Virus record (IMG/VR): IMGVR_UViG_3300032047_000006
Span: 1 to 64,000 of that record
Source: a virus
Strand: one strand, 5' to 3'
DNA length: 64,000 bases
A program made the translations under genes and the position numbers. The notes below the pieces were generated by a model that was not told where the DNA came from, searched no databases, and saw nothing but the letters and a program-made list of their open reading frames with translations. Of the stretch, positions 22,473 through 30,872 are shown one piece after another. How positions within the stretch are numbered: the first letter of the stretch is position 1; every line of letters begins with the position of its first letter.

Positions 22473-23339
22473 TTATTTCTTACCAAATGTGATTCCTTCA
22501 CCTCTCTTGATGGCTGCAATGGCAGCGGATATTGCATCGCTTACTTGTTCTCTCGTAGCGCCATAACTTACAGCACTCATACACCCTGGATTAAATACCG
22601 GGCAGAATCTGGCATCTATGGAATGTATCATTCCTATTAACTCCCCATTCATATTTAAAACAGGAGAACCACTTGAACCTGGAGCAGCAATAATTGTATA
22701 CATAGAAAATGCCCTACCTTTTACTAACTCAACCTGTCCAGTATAAAATCCTTCTGTATAATATACTCCACCTCCACTTACGTTTCCTTGAAACACTCCT
22801 TTTGGAGCAGCAACATTTAATGTCTTCTGTCCATATTCTGGCTTTGAACCAAGGGTAAGGGCTTTCCCATTCATAGAGGTTTCTATTACGCAAGTATCAG
22901 CAGATATATTTTGTATCCAAGGTGGGTTTTTAACAGGGAATGTCTCACCATAGGAATTCACAACTTCCATGCTACCTGTTGCCTTTAAAGTTACTTTATC
23001 TTTAAATTTGAGAGTCTCTCTAATATGAATCATCATCCTCGGATCAAAATCTGAAAATTTATATTCACCATCATCACAAACATGTTGAGCCGTCAGAACA
23101 AGAGTTCTAGGGTTTTTAATAAGCGCTTTTTTATTTAGTACAATCGCTCCTGATCCAATAGAGTTCATGTCCATCAATTTTTTACACTGTTCAACGCCAT
23201 CAATTTTCCCACAGACGTCTAGTTTAATGCTCTTTTTTACCATTACAAAAGAATCTCTAATTGATGTCGGATGTTGTATATGTTTGGTACAGCCTCCAAT
23301 TGTTATTAAAAATAAAAATAAAAATAATCTTTGAAACAT
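22473..23339 (-). CDS. trypsin-like serine protease lipoprotein
   Basis: A 288-residue protein and the only minus-strand gene in the window. The N terminus is a lipoprotein signal (LFLFLFLITIGGC, lipidated C17), with Thr at +2, which in Gram-negative bacteria usually means outer membrane. The trypsin-like triad is H86 (TAQHVC), D148 (ADTC) and S225 (PGSSGSPV). Cys pairs could form disulfides. GGAGG precedes the ATG. Its stop touches the stop of the HNH gene, and it is divergent from PhoH. It looks like a moron, a separately expressed cargo gene acting at the cell envelope, for example in superinfection exclusion or defence; this is inference. Confidence 0.85.
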   Translation of the reverse strand: MFQRLFLFLFLITIGGCTKHIQHPTSIRDSFVMVKKSIKLDVCGKIDGVEQCKKLMDMNSIGSGAIVLNKKALIKNPRTLVLTAQHVCDDGEYKFSDFDPRMMIHIRETLKFKDKVTLKATGSMEVVNSYGETFPVKNPPWIQNISADTCVIETSMNGKALTLGSKPEYGQKTLNVAAPKGVFQGNVSGGGVYYTEGFYTGQVELVKGRAFSMYTIIAAPGSSGSPVLNMNGELIGMIHSIDARFCPVFNPGCMSAVSYGATREQVSDAISAAIAAIKRGEGITFGKK

Positions 23340-23366
23340 ATTTCAATCCTCCACGAGCACTTTTTG

Positions 23367-23380
23367 CTTACATATGTAAG
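23367..23380. promoter_or_regulatory. 14-bp perfect palindrome, putative operator
   Basis: CTTACATATGTAAG lies in the 98-base divergent intergenic region, 27 bases upstream of the protease ATG. It would overlap a minus-strand -10 region, consistent with a repressor site. The protein binding it is unknown. Confidence 0.5.
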
Positions 23381-23410
23381 TAGCCAAGGGCGAATAAAAA
23401 GAGTTTAAGC

Positions 23411-23417
23411 CTATTTA
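23411..23417 (+). promoter_or_regulatory. late-promoter-like motif CTATTTA upstream of PhoH
   Basis: CTATTTA ends 20 bases before the ATG of the PhoH gene at 23438. Confidence 0.45.
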
Positions 23418-23437
23418 CCACTAGAAAGGAACATATA

Positions 23438-24778
23438 ATGACTAAGAAAATTTATGTTATCGACACTAGCGTTTATCTAACCGACTTCTCATCCCTCAAG
23501 GCATTTGAGGATAACGATGTTATCATACCATTCAAAGTCCTGGAAGAGATAGATAAGCATAAGAAACGCCAGGATTCCGTCGGCTCAAATGCAAGAAGTA
23601 TTATTAGAACTCTCGACGAACTGAGACAACTAGGTTCTCTCCATGAAGGAGTTTCTATGGGTGAAGAATACGGAGTTGTCACAGCAAGAGGACATGATCC
23701 AGAACTACTCCCAGCAGATTGGGACAGGGAAGATCCAGACAATCAAATCATCGCAACCGCACTCACTGTAAAGAAAGAAAATCCTGATTGCAAGGTAACT
23801 CTTGTTTCTCGGGATATTAATCTGAGAGTAAAATGTGATTCAATAGGATTATTAACGGACGATTATCAAGCATCTCAAGTAATAGAATCTTTAGACGAGA
23901 TATATTCAGGATATCGAGATATAATTGTTTCCGATAGAATGGTTGATGATTTTTATTTAGGAGTGGATACAATTCTGCCTGAGAGTGAGAATTCAGAAGA
24001 GCCCCCTATCAACGGTAATGAATGTGTTACTTTAATATCAGAGATAAGTGATAAAAAAACAGCCTTAGCTAGATTCAAAAATCATTCGACACCGCTCATA
24101 AAAATACCTACCAAGCGCAGAGTGTGGGGAATTAAACCAAGAAACAAAGAGCAATCATATGCGATAGATTTATTGATGGATCCTCAAGTATCGCTTGTAA
24201 CTCTCGTTGGAAAAGCAGGCTCAGGAAAGACTCTCTGCGCCATCGCCGCAGGACTTGAGCAATCCGTAGATGATCACCACTTGAGTACACAGAGATCTAT
24301 CTACACGAGGCTTATCGTCTCACGTCCCGTAGAACCGCTTGGTAAAGACATTGGATTCCTACCTGGAACAATGGAAGAGAAAATGGCACCCTGGCTTAAA
24401 CCAATTCAAGATAATTTGAAATTTTTGATGATGGACGACGCTGTAACGCTACAGGAATATATGGAAATAGGCAAAATAGAGGTTGAAGCACTCACTTATA
24501 TTAGAGGGCGCTCTATTGCTAATGCCTTTATTATTATTGACGAAGCGCAGAACCTTACAAAGCACGAACTCAAAACTATTGTAACTCGTGTTGGCGAAGG
24601 AACAAAACTTGTCTTAACCGGCGACGTCGAACAAATTGATAATATCTATATCGACGAAAGAACGAATGGGTTGACGTATGCTGTTGAAAAAATGAAATCA
24701 CATGGAATTACAGGACATGTGACTCTAAAGAAGGGCGAGAGATCTGCCATCGCAACACTAGCGTCCAAGATATTATAA
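23438..24778 (+). CDS. phoH: PhoH-family ATPase with N-terminal PIN domain
   Basis: A 446-residue two-domain protein. The N-terminal PIN domain (about 1-150) opens with YVIDTSVYLTD, giving a metal-binding Asp, with later Asp/Glu in DREDPDNQIIATA. The PhoH domain has Walker A GKAGSGKT (258-265) and Walker B IIIDEAQN (D368, E369). PIN-PhoH proteins (PhoH2/YlaK) are ATP-driven RNA-processing enzymes. PhoH is a common marker of marine T4-like phages, often linked with host phosphate stress, though its role in infection is not settled. AAAGGA precedes the ATG. Confidence 0.9.
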   Translation: MTKKIYVIDTSVYLTDFSSLKAFEDNDVIIPFKVLEEIDKHKKRQDSVGSNARSIIRTLDELRQLGSLHEGVSMGEEYGVVTARGHDPELLPADWDREDPDNQIIATALTVKKENPDCKVTLVSRDINLRVKCDSIGLLTDDYQASQVIESLDEIYSGYRDIIVSDRMVDDFYLGVDTILPESENSEEPPINGNECVTLISEISDKKTALARFKNHSTPLIKIPTKRRVWGIKPRNKEQSYAIDLLMDPQVSLVTLVGKAGSGKTLCAIAAGLEQSVDDHHLSTQRSIYTRLIVSRPVEPLGKDIGFLPGTMEEKMAPWLKPIQDNLKFLMMDDAVTLQEYMEIGKIEVEALTYIRGRSIANAFIIIDEAQNLTKHELKTIVTRVGEGTKLVLTGDVEQIDNIYIDERTNGLTYAVEKMKSHGITGHVTLKKGERSAIATLASKIL

Positions 24779-24779
24779 T

Positions 24780-24808
24780 TTTACATATTAGTAATAGTAT
24801 GTTATTAT
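24780..24808 (+). promoter_or_regulatory. sigma70-type promoter
   Basis: TTTACA (24780-24785), 17 bases, TATTAT (24803-24808), immediately after the PhoH stop and before the 24836 gene. Confidence 0.6.
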
Positions 24809-24835
24809 ACAAGAATCATATAGAAGGGAAAAAAT

Positions 24836-25132
24836 ATGAAAGATAAAACATTACCAACGGCAGATACAAAAATTATTGAAAATGAGACTTTAGAAAAAGA
24901 AGTCGAACTGGATAATCCATTGAAGTCCTGGTTAGTTAATTATGTGGGAGAGAAAGTCTCACCTGAAGATGATGTCGTTAGAGTCGAGCACGTTGTGGAA
25001 GTGTTAGCTAAAGAGTTCCCAGAATTCTTAATGGTTGTAGCAGAAGAAAATTGGCTACGAGGATACCGACAGGGTATTGATGATGTGGAAAAGGGGATGT
25101 CACTCGCAAAGTCCCAAGGGCACGAGGTATAA
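24836..25132 (+). CDS. conserved-looking hypothetical protein
   Basis: A 98-residue acidic protein. The C-terminal part contains VEVLAKEFPEFLMVVAEENWLRG and a further helix, a pattern I associate with a small conserved protein of marine phages of unknown function. GAAGGGA lies about 8 bases before ATG. The stop overlaps the ATG of the zincin gene (TAATG). Confidence 0.65.
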   Translation: MKDKTLPTADTKIIENETLEKEVELDNPLKSWLVNYVGEKVSPEDDVVRVEHVVEVLAKEFPEFLMVVAEENWLRGYRQGIDDVEKGMSLAKSQGHEV

Positions 25133-25821
25133 TGTCTTCTAGTTATATTAAGACTGCACATACAAAGAATTTAACTGAAAGAAAAGAGTTCTTACTGTAC
25201 GGCAACATAAATATCTTCATAAAGGATCCACTACCAGAGGACGTGGGTATGACAAGTGTTATACAGGATATAGAAGATACAATACCCAGGCGTCTTCTCC
25301 ATGAAGTCGAAACCATAATTATAGGACAATTCTCTGAATTGAATGACAGAGGCGTCCGAGCCGTATATATGGACGGCGGTATTTATGTTACAAATGAGCA
25401 GCCCTCAGAAGAACAACTGTTTGAAGATATTGTCCACGAGATCGCACACGCAGTTGAGAAGATGTATGAATACGAATTATATGCGGATAAAAAGATTGAA
25501 TCAGAATACCTTTCAAAAAAGAAAAGATTCTTAGACACTTTGACTGCAAATGGGATTAAGGTTCCAAATAGAATCCGAGTCGGTACTGAATATTCTAAAA
25601 TGTTTGATGAATTTCTATATTACGAACTTGGCTATGAAAAAGCTACGAATCACACAATAGGATTATTTTTATCACCTTACTCAGCAGTATCTATTTCAGA
25701 ATATTTCGCAACAGCTTTCGAACACTATTTTGTACAAGAAGGGCAATCTTTTCTAAAACAATTATGCCCAGTATTATATTCAAAACTTGAATATATTTCT
25801 GATGAAGCAGAAGGAGAATAA
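25132..25821 (+). CDS. zincin metallopeptidase (gluzincin-like)
   Basis: A 229-residue protein. HEIAH at residues 102-106 is the zinc site in VHEIAHAVE. A downstream helix, SEYFATAFEHYF (near 192-203), offers a Glu third ligand, as in gluzincins of the anthrax-lethal-factor or Pro-Pro endopeptidase type. It has no signal peptide. It is translationally coupled to the 24836 gene and followed by the basic-tailed 25823 gene. Targets are unknown. It is one of four distinct HExxH proteins in this window. Confidence 0.75.
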   Translation: MSSSYIKTAHTKNLTERKEFLLYGNINIFIKDPLPEDVGMTSVIQDIEDTIPRRLLHEVETIIIGQFSELNDRGVRAVYMDGGIYVTNEQPSEEQLFEDIVHEIAHAVEKMYEYELYADKKIESEYLSKKKRFLDTLTANGIKVPNRIRVGTEYSKMFDEFLYYELGYEKATNHTIGLFLSPYSAVSISEYFATAFEHYFVQEGQSFLKQLCPVLYSKLEYISDEAEGE

Positions 25822-25822
25822 T

Positions 25823-26155
25823 ATGAACACCGTTAGAGAAAAAATAGAAAATATTAATTTCATTCCTAATAAAAAAAGAATATTTGTAAGTGTGAAGAAA
25901 GGCGAGAGCCTTTCGGAATCGATGATTCGAGGATACTTGTTATCTGAGGGAGTCGACTTAGGTGATACGGTAGCAGTTTCAACCAACACATCGTCTGTAT
26001 TTATTTTTAAAATAGGAGATGGAATTCCAGTAAAAGGTACACAACCAAAAACAAAAACAACGCCTGCTCCACGCAGAAAGGCTTCAGCCAAGGCTCCAAG
26101 AACTAGAAAACCAAGAGCCAAGAAAACCCCCACCAATAGTGATTCAAATAAATAA
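25823..26155 (+). CDS. small protein with Lys/Arg/Pro-rich histone-like tail
   Basis: A 110-residue protein. Residues 1-70 form a compact beta-rich domain; residues about 76-104 are a basic Pro/Ala/Lys tail (KTTPAPRRKASAKAPRTR, then KPRAKK) resembling the tails of histone H1-like proteins. AAGGAG is directly upstream of ATG 25823. DNA or RNA binding through the tail is likely; the domain is not recognised. It is the last gene before a new promoter. Confidence 0.65.
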   Translation: MNTVREKIENINFIPNKKRIFVSVKKGESLSESMIRGYLLSEGVDLGDTVAVSTNTSSVFIFKIGDGIPVKGTQPKTKTTPAPRRKASAKAPRTRKPRAKKTPTNSDSNK

Positions 26156-26160
26156 AGTAC

Positions 26161-26189
26161 TTGACTAAACCTACTTTTTATGTCATAAT
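26161..26189 (+). promoter_or_regulatory. sigma70-type promoter
   Basis: TTGACT (26161-26166), 17 bases, CATAAT (26184-26189), upstream of the nuclease and glycosyltransferase genes. Confidence 0.7.
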
Positions 26190-26216
26190 AAGGTGTAACA
26201 AAGGATAGAGGTTTAT

Positions 26217-26990
26217 ATGCAACACGTTTCATTTTCTGCTTTAAAGAATTGGAATCAATGCCCTTATTATTATAAGATAACTTATGTTGATAAGATAAAG
26301 AAGTTCGTGGGAAACCACTACACAGCTTTTGGAACAGCCCTTCACGAGGTTTGTGAAAAGCGCATTGAAGATGATTCAATAACAAACGAACCAGAAATGT
26401 TTGAGCTTGCATTCTTAAAAGAGTTGCAATCCCTTCCAGAAGAAGTTCGCTCAACTTTTAAAGCCAAAGACATTTCGGATATGAGAGAACAAGGTAAACG
26501 CCTATCAACAGTTGCTATCCCTGCTCTTCGTGAACACTTCGGTGAGTTCGAACTTGTCTCAACAGAAGAAGACATCTATGAGTCCATCGAGGGGTTCGAA
26601 GATTATAATTTTAAAGGCTTCATTGATTTAGTAATAAAAACTCCCGACGGAAAAATCCATATCATTGACTGGAAGACTTGTTCGTGGGGCTGGAATATGC
26701 AACGAAAATCAGATCCAATGACAACTTATCAGCTTACATATTATAAACATTATTATGCCCGAAAACACGGAGTCGAAATGAAAGACATCGAGACTCATTT
26801 TGGACTTCTTAAAAGAACAGCTAAAAACGATGCCGTGGAAATTTTTAGAGTCACATCGGGAGCAAAAAAAGTAGATAATGCTATGAAGCTATTAAACAGA
26901 GCCCTCTACAATATTCAGAGTGGTAAATTCATAAAAAATAAATTATCTTGCAGTAAATGCGAATTCAAGAATACAGCAGAGTGTCCATAG
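26217..26990 (+). CDS. PD-(D/E)XK nuclease with Cas4/AddB-like cysteine set
   Basis: A 257-residue RecB/Cas4-type nuclease. The motifs are H43 (ALHEV), D137 in GFIDLV and D151-x-K153 in IIDWKT. C15 plus C245, C248 and C256 (CSKCEFKNTAEC) are placed as in Cas4 and AddB, where four Cys hold a 4Fe-4S cluster. Such enzymes cut single-stranded DNA ends, and T4-like phages use related nucleases in recombination or DNA processing. There is no CRISPR array here. It is first in an operon with two glycosyltransferases. AGAGG is 6 bases upstream of ATG. Confidence 0.85.
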   Translation: MQHVSFSALKNWNQCPYYYKITYVDKIKKFVGNHYTAFGTALHEVCEKRIEDDSITNEPEMFELAFLKELQSLPEEVRSTFKAKDISDMREQGKRLSTVAIPALREHFGEFELVSTEEDIYESIEGFEDYNFKGFIDLVIKTPDGKIHIIDWKTCSWGWNMQRKSDPMTTYQLTYYKHYYARKHGVEMKDIETHFGLLKRTAKNDAVEIFRVTSGAKKVDNAMKLLNRALYNIQSGKFIKNKLSCSKCEFKNTAECP

Positions 26991-26998
26991 GAGAACAC

Positions 26999-28249
26999 AT
27001 GACAAAGAAAATAAAAATATTAACTCTCAGCGATCACCCACTCTTTCATACTGGCGTAGCTATTCAGACAAAACTCTTTATAGAGGCAATGCTTAAAACT
27101 GACAAGTTTGAGTTTGTTTCACTAGCTGGAGCAGCAAGACATTCAGATATGTCACCAGTTAAGACTGAGCAGTACGGAGACAGTTGGAAAATATTCCCAG
27201 TAAATGGGTACGGAGATCCCGAAACGATGAGATCTGTGATGCGTACTGAGCGCCCAGACATCGTCTGGCTGATGACAGATCCAAGATACTGGGATTGGTT
27301 GTGGGAAATAGAGGATGAGATAAGAGCCCAGGCACCTATGGTATATTATCACGTATGGGATAATCACCCTGCACCACATTACAATAAAAAATATTATGAC
27401 TCTAATGATTTAGTTGTATCTATCTCTAAATTAACTGAAGATGTGGTAAATGAGGTGGGAACTAAGGCTACTCATATCAGAATACCACATACCATTGATG
27501 CAAGTATTTATAAAATATTTCCAGAGAACGAGGTTCAGGAATTTAAAAATGAGCACTTCGGAGCGGACTCTAAATTTTTATTCTTTTGGAATAATAGAAA
27601 CGCACCTCGAAAAAATGTTACATCTCTATTATGGTGGTTTAAAGAATTTTTAGATGAAGTCGGTAACGAATCTGCTGCCCTTCTGATTCATACAGATCCT
27701 GAAGATCCAGCAGGCACAGACTTGGAAGCAAACTTGAATCAACTGGGCTTGAATGATGGACAAGTAATGTTATCCCCTTTGAAATACCCAGCAGACAGAA
27801 TGGCAATGCTTTATAATATTGCTGACTGCACAATTAATATTTCTGATGCAGAAGGATTTGGACTCTCAACATTGGAATCACTCGCCTGCGGAACTCCAAT
27901 AATTGTTAATAATACAGGTGGATTGCAAGAACAAGTGTCTGACGGCACAAATAAATTCGGAGTTGCTATTGAACCAGCCACTAGGACAATAATTGGCTCA
28001 CACAAGGTTCCATATATTTATCAAGATCGTGTCGCTAAGAAAGATTTTGTTGCTGCTTTAAAAGAAATGTATAATTTGTCCGAAGAGGATAGAGTCCGCA
28101 TGGGGCAACTCGGATATAACCACGTTGTCAAAAATTATAATAGTGCTACTTTTTCAAAGAAATGGGAAGAAGCTTTAATAAAACTTAATAAAGAATTAGG
28201 CTCGTGGAAGAGTCGTAAGCACCAGAACTGGGAGATTGTTGAACTATGA
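26999..28249 (+). CDS. GT4-type glycosyltransferase (GT-B fold)
   Basis: A 416-residue protein. The C-terminal nucleotide-sugar signature DAEGFGLSTLESLACG, with the E-x7-E pattern, followed by TPIIVNNTGG, is typical of GT4 enzymes. The N terminus has a TLSDHPLFHTGVA loop like the acceptor-side Gly loop. I chose ATG 26999 (AGGAG 6 bases upstream) over the in-frame upstream ATG at 26957. It overlaps the next glycosyltransferase by an ATGA. The acceptor (phage protein, DNA or host envelope) is unknown. Confidence 0.85.
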   Translation: MTKKIKILTLSDHPLFHTGVAIQTKLFIEAMLKTDKFEFVSLAGAARHSDMSPVKTEQYGDSWKIFPVNGYGDPETMRSVMRTERPDIVWLMTDPRYWDWLWEIEDEIRAQAPMVYYHVWDNHPAPHYNKKYYDSNDLVVSISKLTEDVVNEVGTKATHIRIPHTIDASIYKIFPENEVQEFKNEHFGADSKFLFFWNNRNAPRKNVTSLLWWFKEFLDEVGNESAALLIHTDPEDPAGTDLEANLNQLGLNDGQVMLSPLKYPADRMAMLYNIADCTINISDAEGFGLSTLESLACGTPIIVNNTGGLQEQVSDGTNKFGVAIEPATRTIIGSHKVPYIYQDRVAKKDFVAALKEMYNLSEEDRVRMGQLGYNHVVKNYNSATFSKKWEEALIKLNKELGSWKSRKHQNWEIVEL

Positions 28250-29403
28250 GTAGGAAAATTTTAGTAAGAGGACCAGCGTTATCCCGTTCAGGCTACGGAG
28301 AGCATTGCCGATCGGTGTTGAGATCTTTACGCTCAAATGATATGAACGATATTTATTTATTGAATGTCGGCTGGGGCGCATCTGGGTGGCTATGTGAAGA
28401 TAGTGAAGAGAGAGCCTGGATAGATGAGATTATAATGAAAACTGCAAAGAAAGTTCACTCCGGCGATTTGGATTTTGATGTATCAATGCAGGTGCAACTC
28501 CCAACGGAGTGGCAAGAGTTGTGTAAGAAGAATATTGGAGTCACGGCAGGCGTTGAAACTACGAGAGCACCGCAATCCTGGACATTGGCATGCAAAGGCA
28601 TGGACGCAGTGATTGTCCCGTCAGAGCATTCTAGGAAGTGTTTTGAGTTGGAAGAAGGTATAGAGGTAATAAACTTTCCAGCAAGGAACCTCCGCTCAAA
28701 AAAGATAAACGTTGAGTTAGATACAGATTTTAATTTTCTTACAGTGGCTCAATGGAACCCAAGAAAAAATTTAGAACAATTGGTTACATCTTTTGTAGAG
28801 GAATTTCAAAATGAAGAGGTGGGCATGTTAATGAAGCTCTCTATCAAGGGTGGTTCTCATATTGACAGAGATCATGTTACTAATCAGATGAAGCGACTAC
28901 TACAAACACTTCCTCAAGATAGAAAATGTAAAATTCACCTTCTTCACGGAACTTTATCTGACGAGGAAATGGTTTCTCTTTATAAAAATAAAAACATCTC
29001 TGCCTATATTACAACTTCTCACGGAGAAGGTTATGGTTTGCCTGTATTTGAGGCAGCGCAACACGGAGTTCCTGTTATTGCTCCAAACTGGGGAGGAATT
29101 AGAGATTTTTCAAATAACTCTATTGTAGAGATTAATTATGAAGAGAAAAATCTTGAAAAACATCATTCTTGGGAAGGAGTCTTGGAGGAAACTTCAAGTT
29201 GGTGTTTCCCAGACACTAATTCCGTCCGATCTCAAATGCGTGAAGTTTATAACAATTTATCAAAGTATAAAAAGCAAGCAAAAATTCTTCAAGCTCACAT
29301 AAAAGAAAACTTTACTGAACAACAAATAAATTTGTGCTATAATAGTATTGTAGATAAAGTTCTACAGACAACAAAAGAAGGAGAAGCAAATGAAATTAAG
29401 TGA
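28246..29403 (+). CDS. GT4-type glycosyltransferase
   Basis: A 385-residue GT-B enzyme. SHGEGYGLPVFEAAQHGVPVIAPN carries the E-x7-E nucleotide-sugar motif, and LTVAQWNPRKN marks the start of the C-terminal Rossmann domain. It begins at the overlapping ATGA of the previous gene, and GGGAG lies upstream. The two glycosyltransferases probably act in series on one acceptor. Its 3' end overlaps the start of the 29390 gene. Confidence 0.85.
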   Translation: MSRKILVRGPALSRSGYGEHCRSVLRSLRSNDMNDIYLLNVGWGASGWLCEDSEERAWIDEIIMKTAKKVHSGDLDFDVSMQVQLPTEWQELCKKNIGVTAGVETTRAPQSWTLACKGMDAVIVPSEHSRKCFELEEGIEVINFPARNLRSKKINVELDTDFNFLTVAQWNPRKNLEQLVTSFVEEFQNEEVGMLMKLSIKGGSHIDRDHVTNQMKRLLQTLPQDRKCKIHLLHGTLSDEEMVSLYKNKNISAYITTSHGEGYGLPVFEAAQHGVPVIAPNWGGIRDFSNNSIVEINYEEKNLEKHHSWEGVLEETSSWCFPDTNSVRSQMREVYNNLSKYKKQAKILQAHIKENFTEQQINLCYNSIVDKVLQTTKEGEANEIK

Positions 29404-29593
29404 TCAGGCATTAGGAGCTATTATGATGGCTCTACAGAAGAGCCTACTTGAACAAACAGATATTGTTCCTGTTTTAAAGTCTATGGACTTTACCAAGGAT
29501 GAGGAAACCAAGCGTTGGGGAACCAAAGCAGGCGAACTCATTGTAACTAACCCACCTACATTCCAACTAAACCAAGCTGATGGCGATACCTAG
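29390..29593 (+). CDS. small conserved phage protein
   Basis: A 67-residue protein opening MKLSDQALGAIMMALQKSL and then VPVLKSMDF, followed by a short C-terminal stretch with IVTNPPTF. I have seen similar small genes in marine T4-like phages, but no function is established to my knowledge. AAGGAG is 6-7 bases before ATG, inside the glycosyltransferase gene. It overlaps the next gene by one base. Confidence 0.7.
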   Translation: MKLSDQALGAIMMALQKSLLEQTDIVPVLKSMDFTKDEETKRWGTKAGELIVTNPPTFQLNQADGDT

Positions 29594-29847
29594 TGCCCCG
29601 CTACCGCTATAGATGCCTTGAGTGTGAGGAATTATCCAACATCACTCATGGAATGTTCGAAGAGCCTGTTGAGTGCCCCCATTGTCATGCTCCCGTAACT
29701 GCACTTGTAAAAGTTATTGGAAAAATAAATGTTAAAAAAACCACACCAACAAGTTCTTCCGCCGCCTCAAGAGTAAAAGAGTTTATAGAAGATTCAAGAG
29801 AGGTGCTTGAACAACAAAAGGCTGAATCGAAGGTTAATCATGATTGA
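29593..29847 (+). CDS. FmdB-like zinc-ribbon protein, GTG start
   Basis: An 84-residue protein. YRYRCLECEEL and PVECPHC give two CxxC knuckles, the FmdB-type zinc ribbon at the N terminus. A Lys/Ser-rich region and a charged helix follow. It starts with GTG at 29593, overlapping the previous stop (TAGTG). Zinc ribbons of this sort contact nucleic acid or RNA polymerase. Its place two genes before the gp55-like sigma gene makes a transcription role plausible, but this is inference. Confidence 0.7.
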   Translation: MPRYRYRCLECEELSNITHGMFEEPVECPHCHAPVTALVKVIGKINVKKTTPTSSSAASRVKEFIEDSREVLEQQKAESKVNHD

Positions 29848-30136
29848 ATTAATTATAATTTATTTTTTATTTCCTGCTGCGGTTATATCTAGTGCAATTT
29901 TGTCCTGGTATATCAAGAAGCTCCTCATGGTTATTGAAGAGAATTCCGTAGAAATGAAAGAAAGGTTCAGCGCCTTTCATAATTTTTTAGATGAAACATA
30001 TAAGATGGATCTATTCTACGGAGAGCCCCGCCTTAATGAGCTTTTGGAGGTTATAAGAGATTTCGACAATTGGGCATCGGACTTTGAGGGAAGGGTAATT
30101 ACGGAAGAAGAAAATGACAGAACAACAGAAGATTAA
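29840..30136 (+). CDS. small membrane-anchored protein
   Basis: A 98-residue protein. Residues 1-27 are a signal-anchor-like hydrophobic helix (ELIIIYFLFPAAVISSAIL). The remainder is an acidic helical region with LNELLEVIRDFDNW. AAGG precedes ATG 29840, which overlaps the previous stop; the upstream in-frame TTG is disfavoured. It overlaps the sigma factor gene. Function unknown. Confidence 0.65.
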   Translation: MIELIIIYFLFPAAVISSAILSWYIKKLLMVIEENSVEMKERFSAFHNFLDETYKMDLFYGEPRLNELLEVIRDFDNWASDFEGRVITEEENDRTTED

Positions 30137-30872
30137 AAGAAAAAGACGCAAAAGAACAAAACGACTCTATTTTACGCATGTCCACGAGGAGGCAATAGTT
30201 CAATATTGTTCCACGGCAGATCGTGAAGAGAGAGAGAAGCTCTATCGTGGATTAATTCAACCCGCTATGGATGAAATGGTTGATAAAATTGTTTACACTT
30301 ACAAATTTACAACATTGCCAAATATTGACGAACTGAGGGCTGAGTGTAAAATATGGCTAACGACAATCTTAGAAAAATTTGATCCATCGAAAGGCTCAAA
30401 AGCGTTTTCTTATTTTTCAGTTATTACCAAGAATTGGTTTATACACAAGGTAAAAAAGCACTCAACTCAGCGCCAACGGGAAATACAGTATGACTATATC
30501 CCTAGAAGTATTGAAGAAAAATATCTATCTACCGAAAATCCATTTGAAAAAGCTCTAGAACAAAAACAATTCTGGACTGCACTCTGGGCGGAAATTAGCA
30601 AGTGGGGTGAAATGCCCATGAAGCCCACCGAAGAAAGGGTATATAAGGCAGTGAAGATACTCTTAGAGCAACCCGATGATATTGAAATTTTTAACAAGAA
30701 GGCTATTTATCTATACCTGAGGGAGTTGACTGGTTTAAACACGAAACAGGTTGTAAACAACTTAAATAAGCTAAGAGTCAAATATCGCTCCTTTAAGAAA
30801 GATTGGAATGAGGGTAAAATAACCCACATCGAGGAGCCTTCTAATGTCGAAAAAGAAAAACCAGACTCTTGA
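30114..30872 (+). CDS. gp55-like late-transcription sigma factor
   Basis: A 252-residue protein with a very basic N terminus (KIKRKRRKRTKR). FDPSKGSKAFSYFSVITKNWFIHKVKK, about residues 92-118, matches the sigma region-2 signature of T4 gp55-type late sigma factors, in which FDP.kG.aFsYFs..ik..li is conserved. The C-terminal region is longer than in T4 gp55 (185 residues) and has HTH-like helices (LYLRELTGLNTKQVVNNLNKL, near 205-225). It would direct host RNA polymerase to late promoters with a sliding clamp and coactivator. A candidate target motif (CTATTTATA) recurs in the window. It overlaps both neighbours. Confidence 0.8.
   Translation: MTEQQKIKRKRRKRTKRLYFTHVHEEAIVQYCSTADREEREKLYRGLIQPAMDEMVDKIVYTYKFTTLPNIDELRAECKIWLTTILEKFDPSKGSKAFSYFSVITKNWFIHKVKKHSTQRQREIQYDYIPRSIEEKYLSTENPFEKALEQKQFWTALWAEISKWGEMPMKPTEERVYKAVKILLEQPDDIEIFNKKAIYLYLRELTGLNTKQVVNNLNKLRVKYRSFKKDWNEGKITHIEEPSNVEKEKPDS

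Noticed and set aside
26217-26990. Cas4 of a CRISPR system
   Set aside because: No repeat array, Cas1 or Cas2 is present; phage T4-like genomes carry related nucleases without CRISPR.
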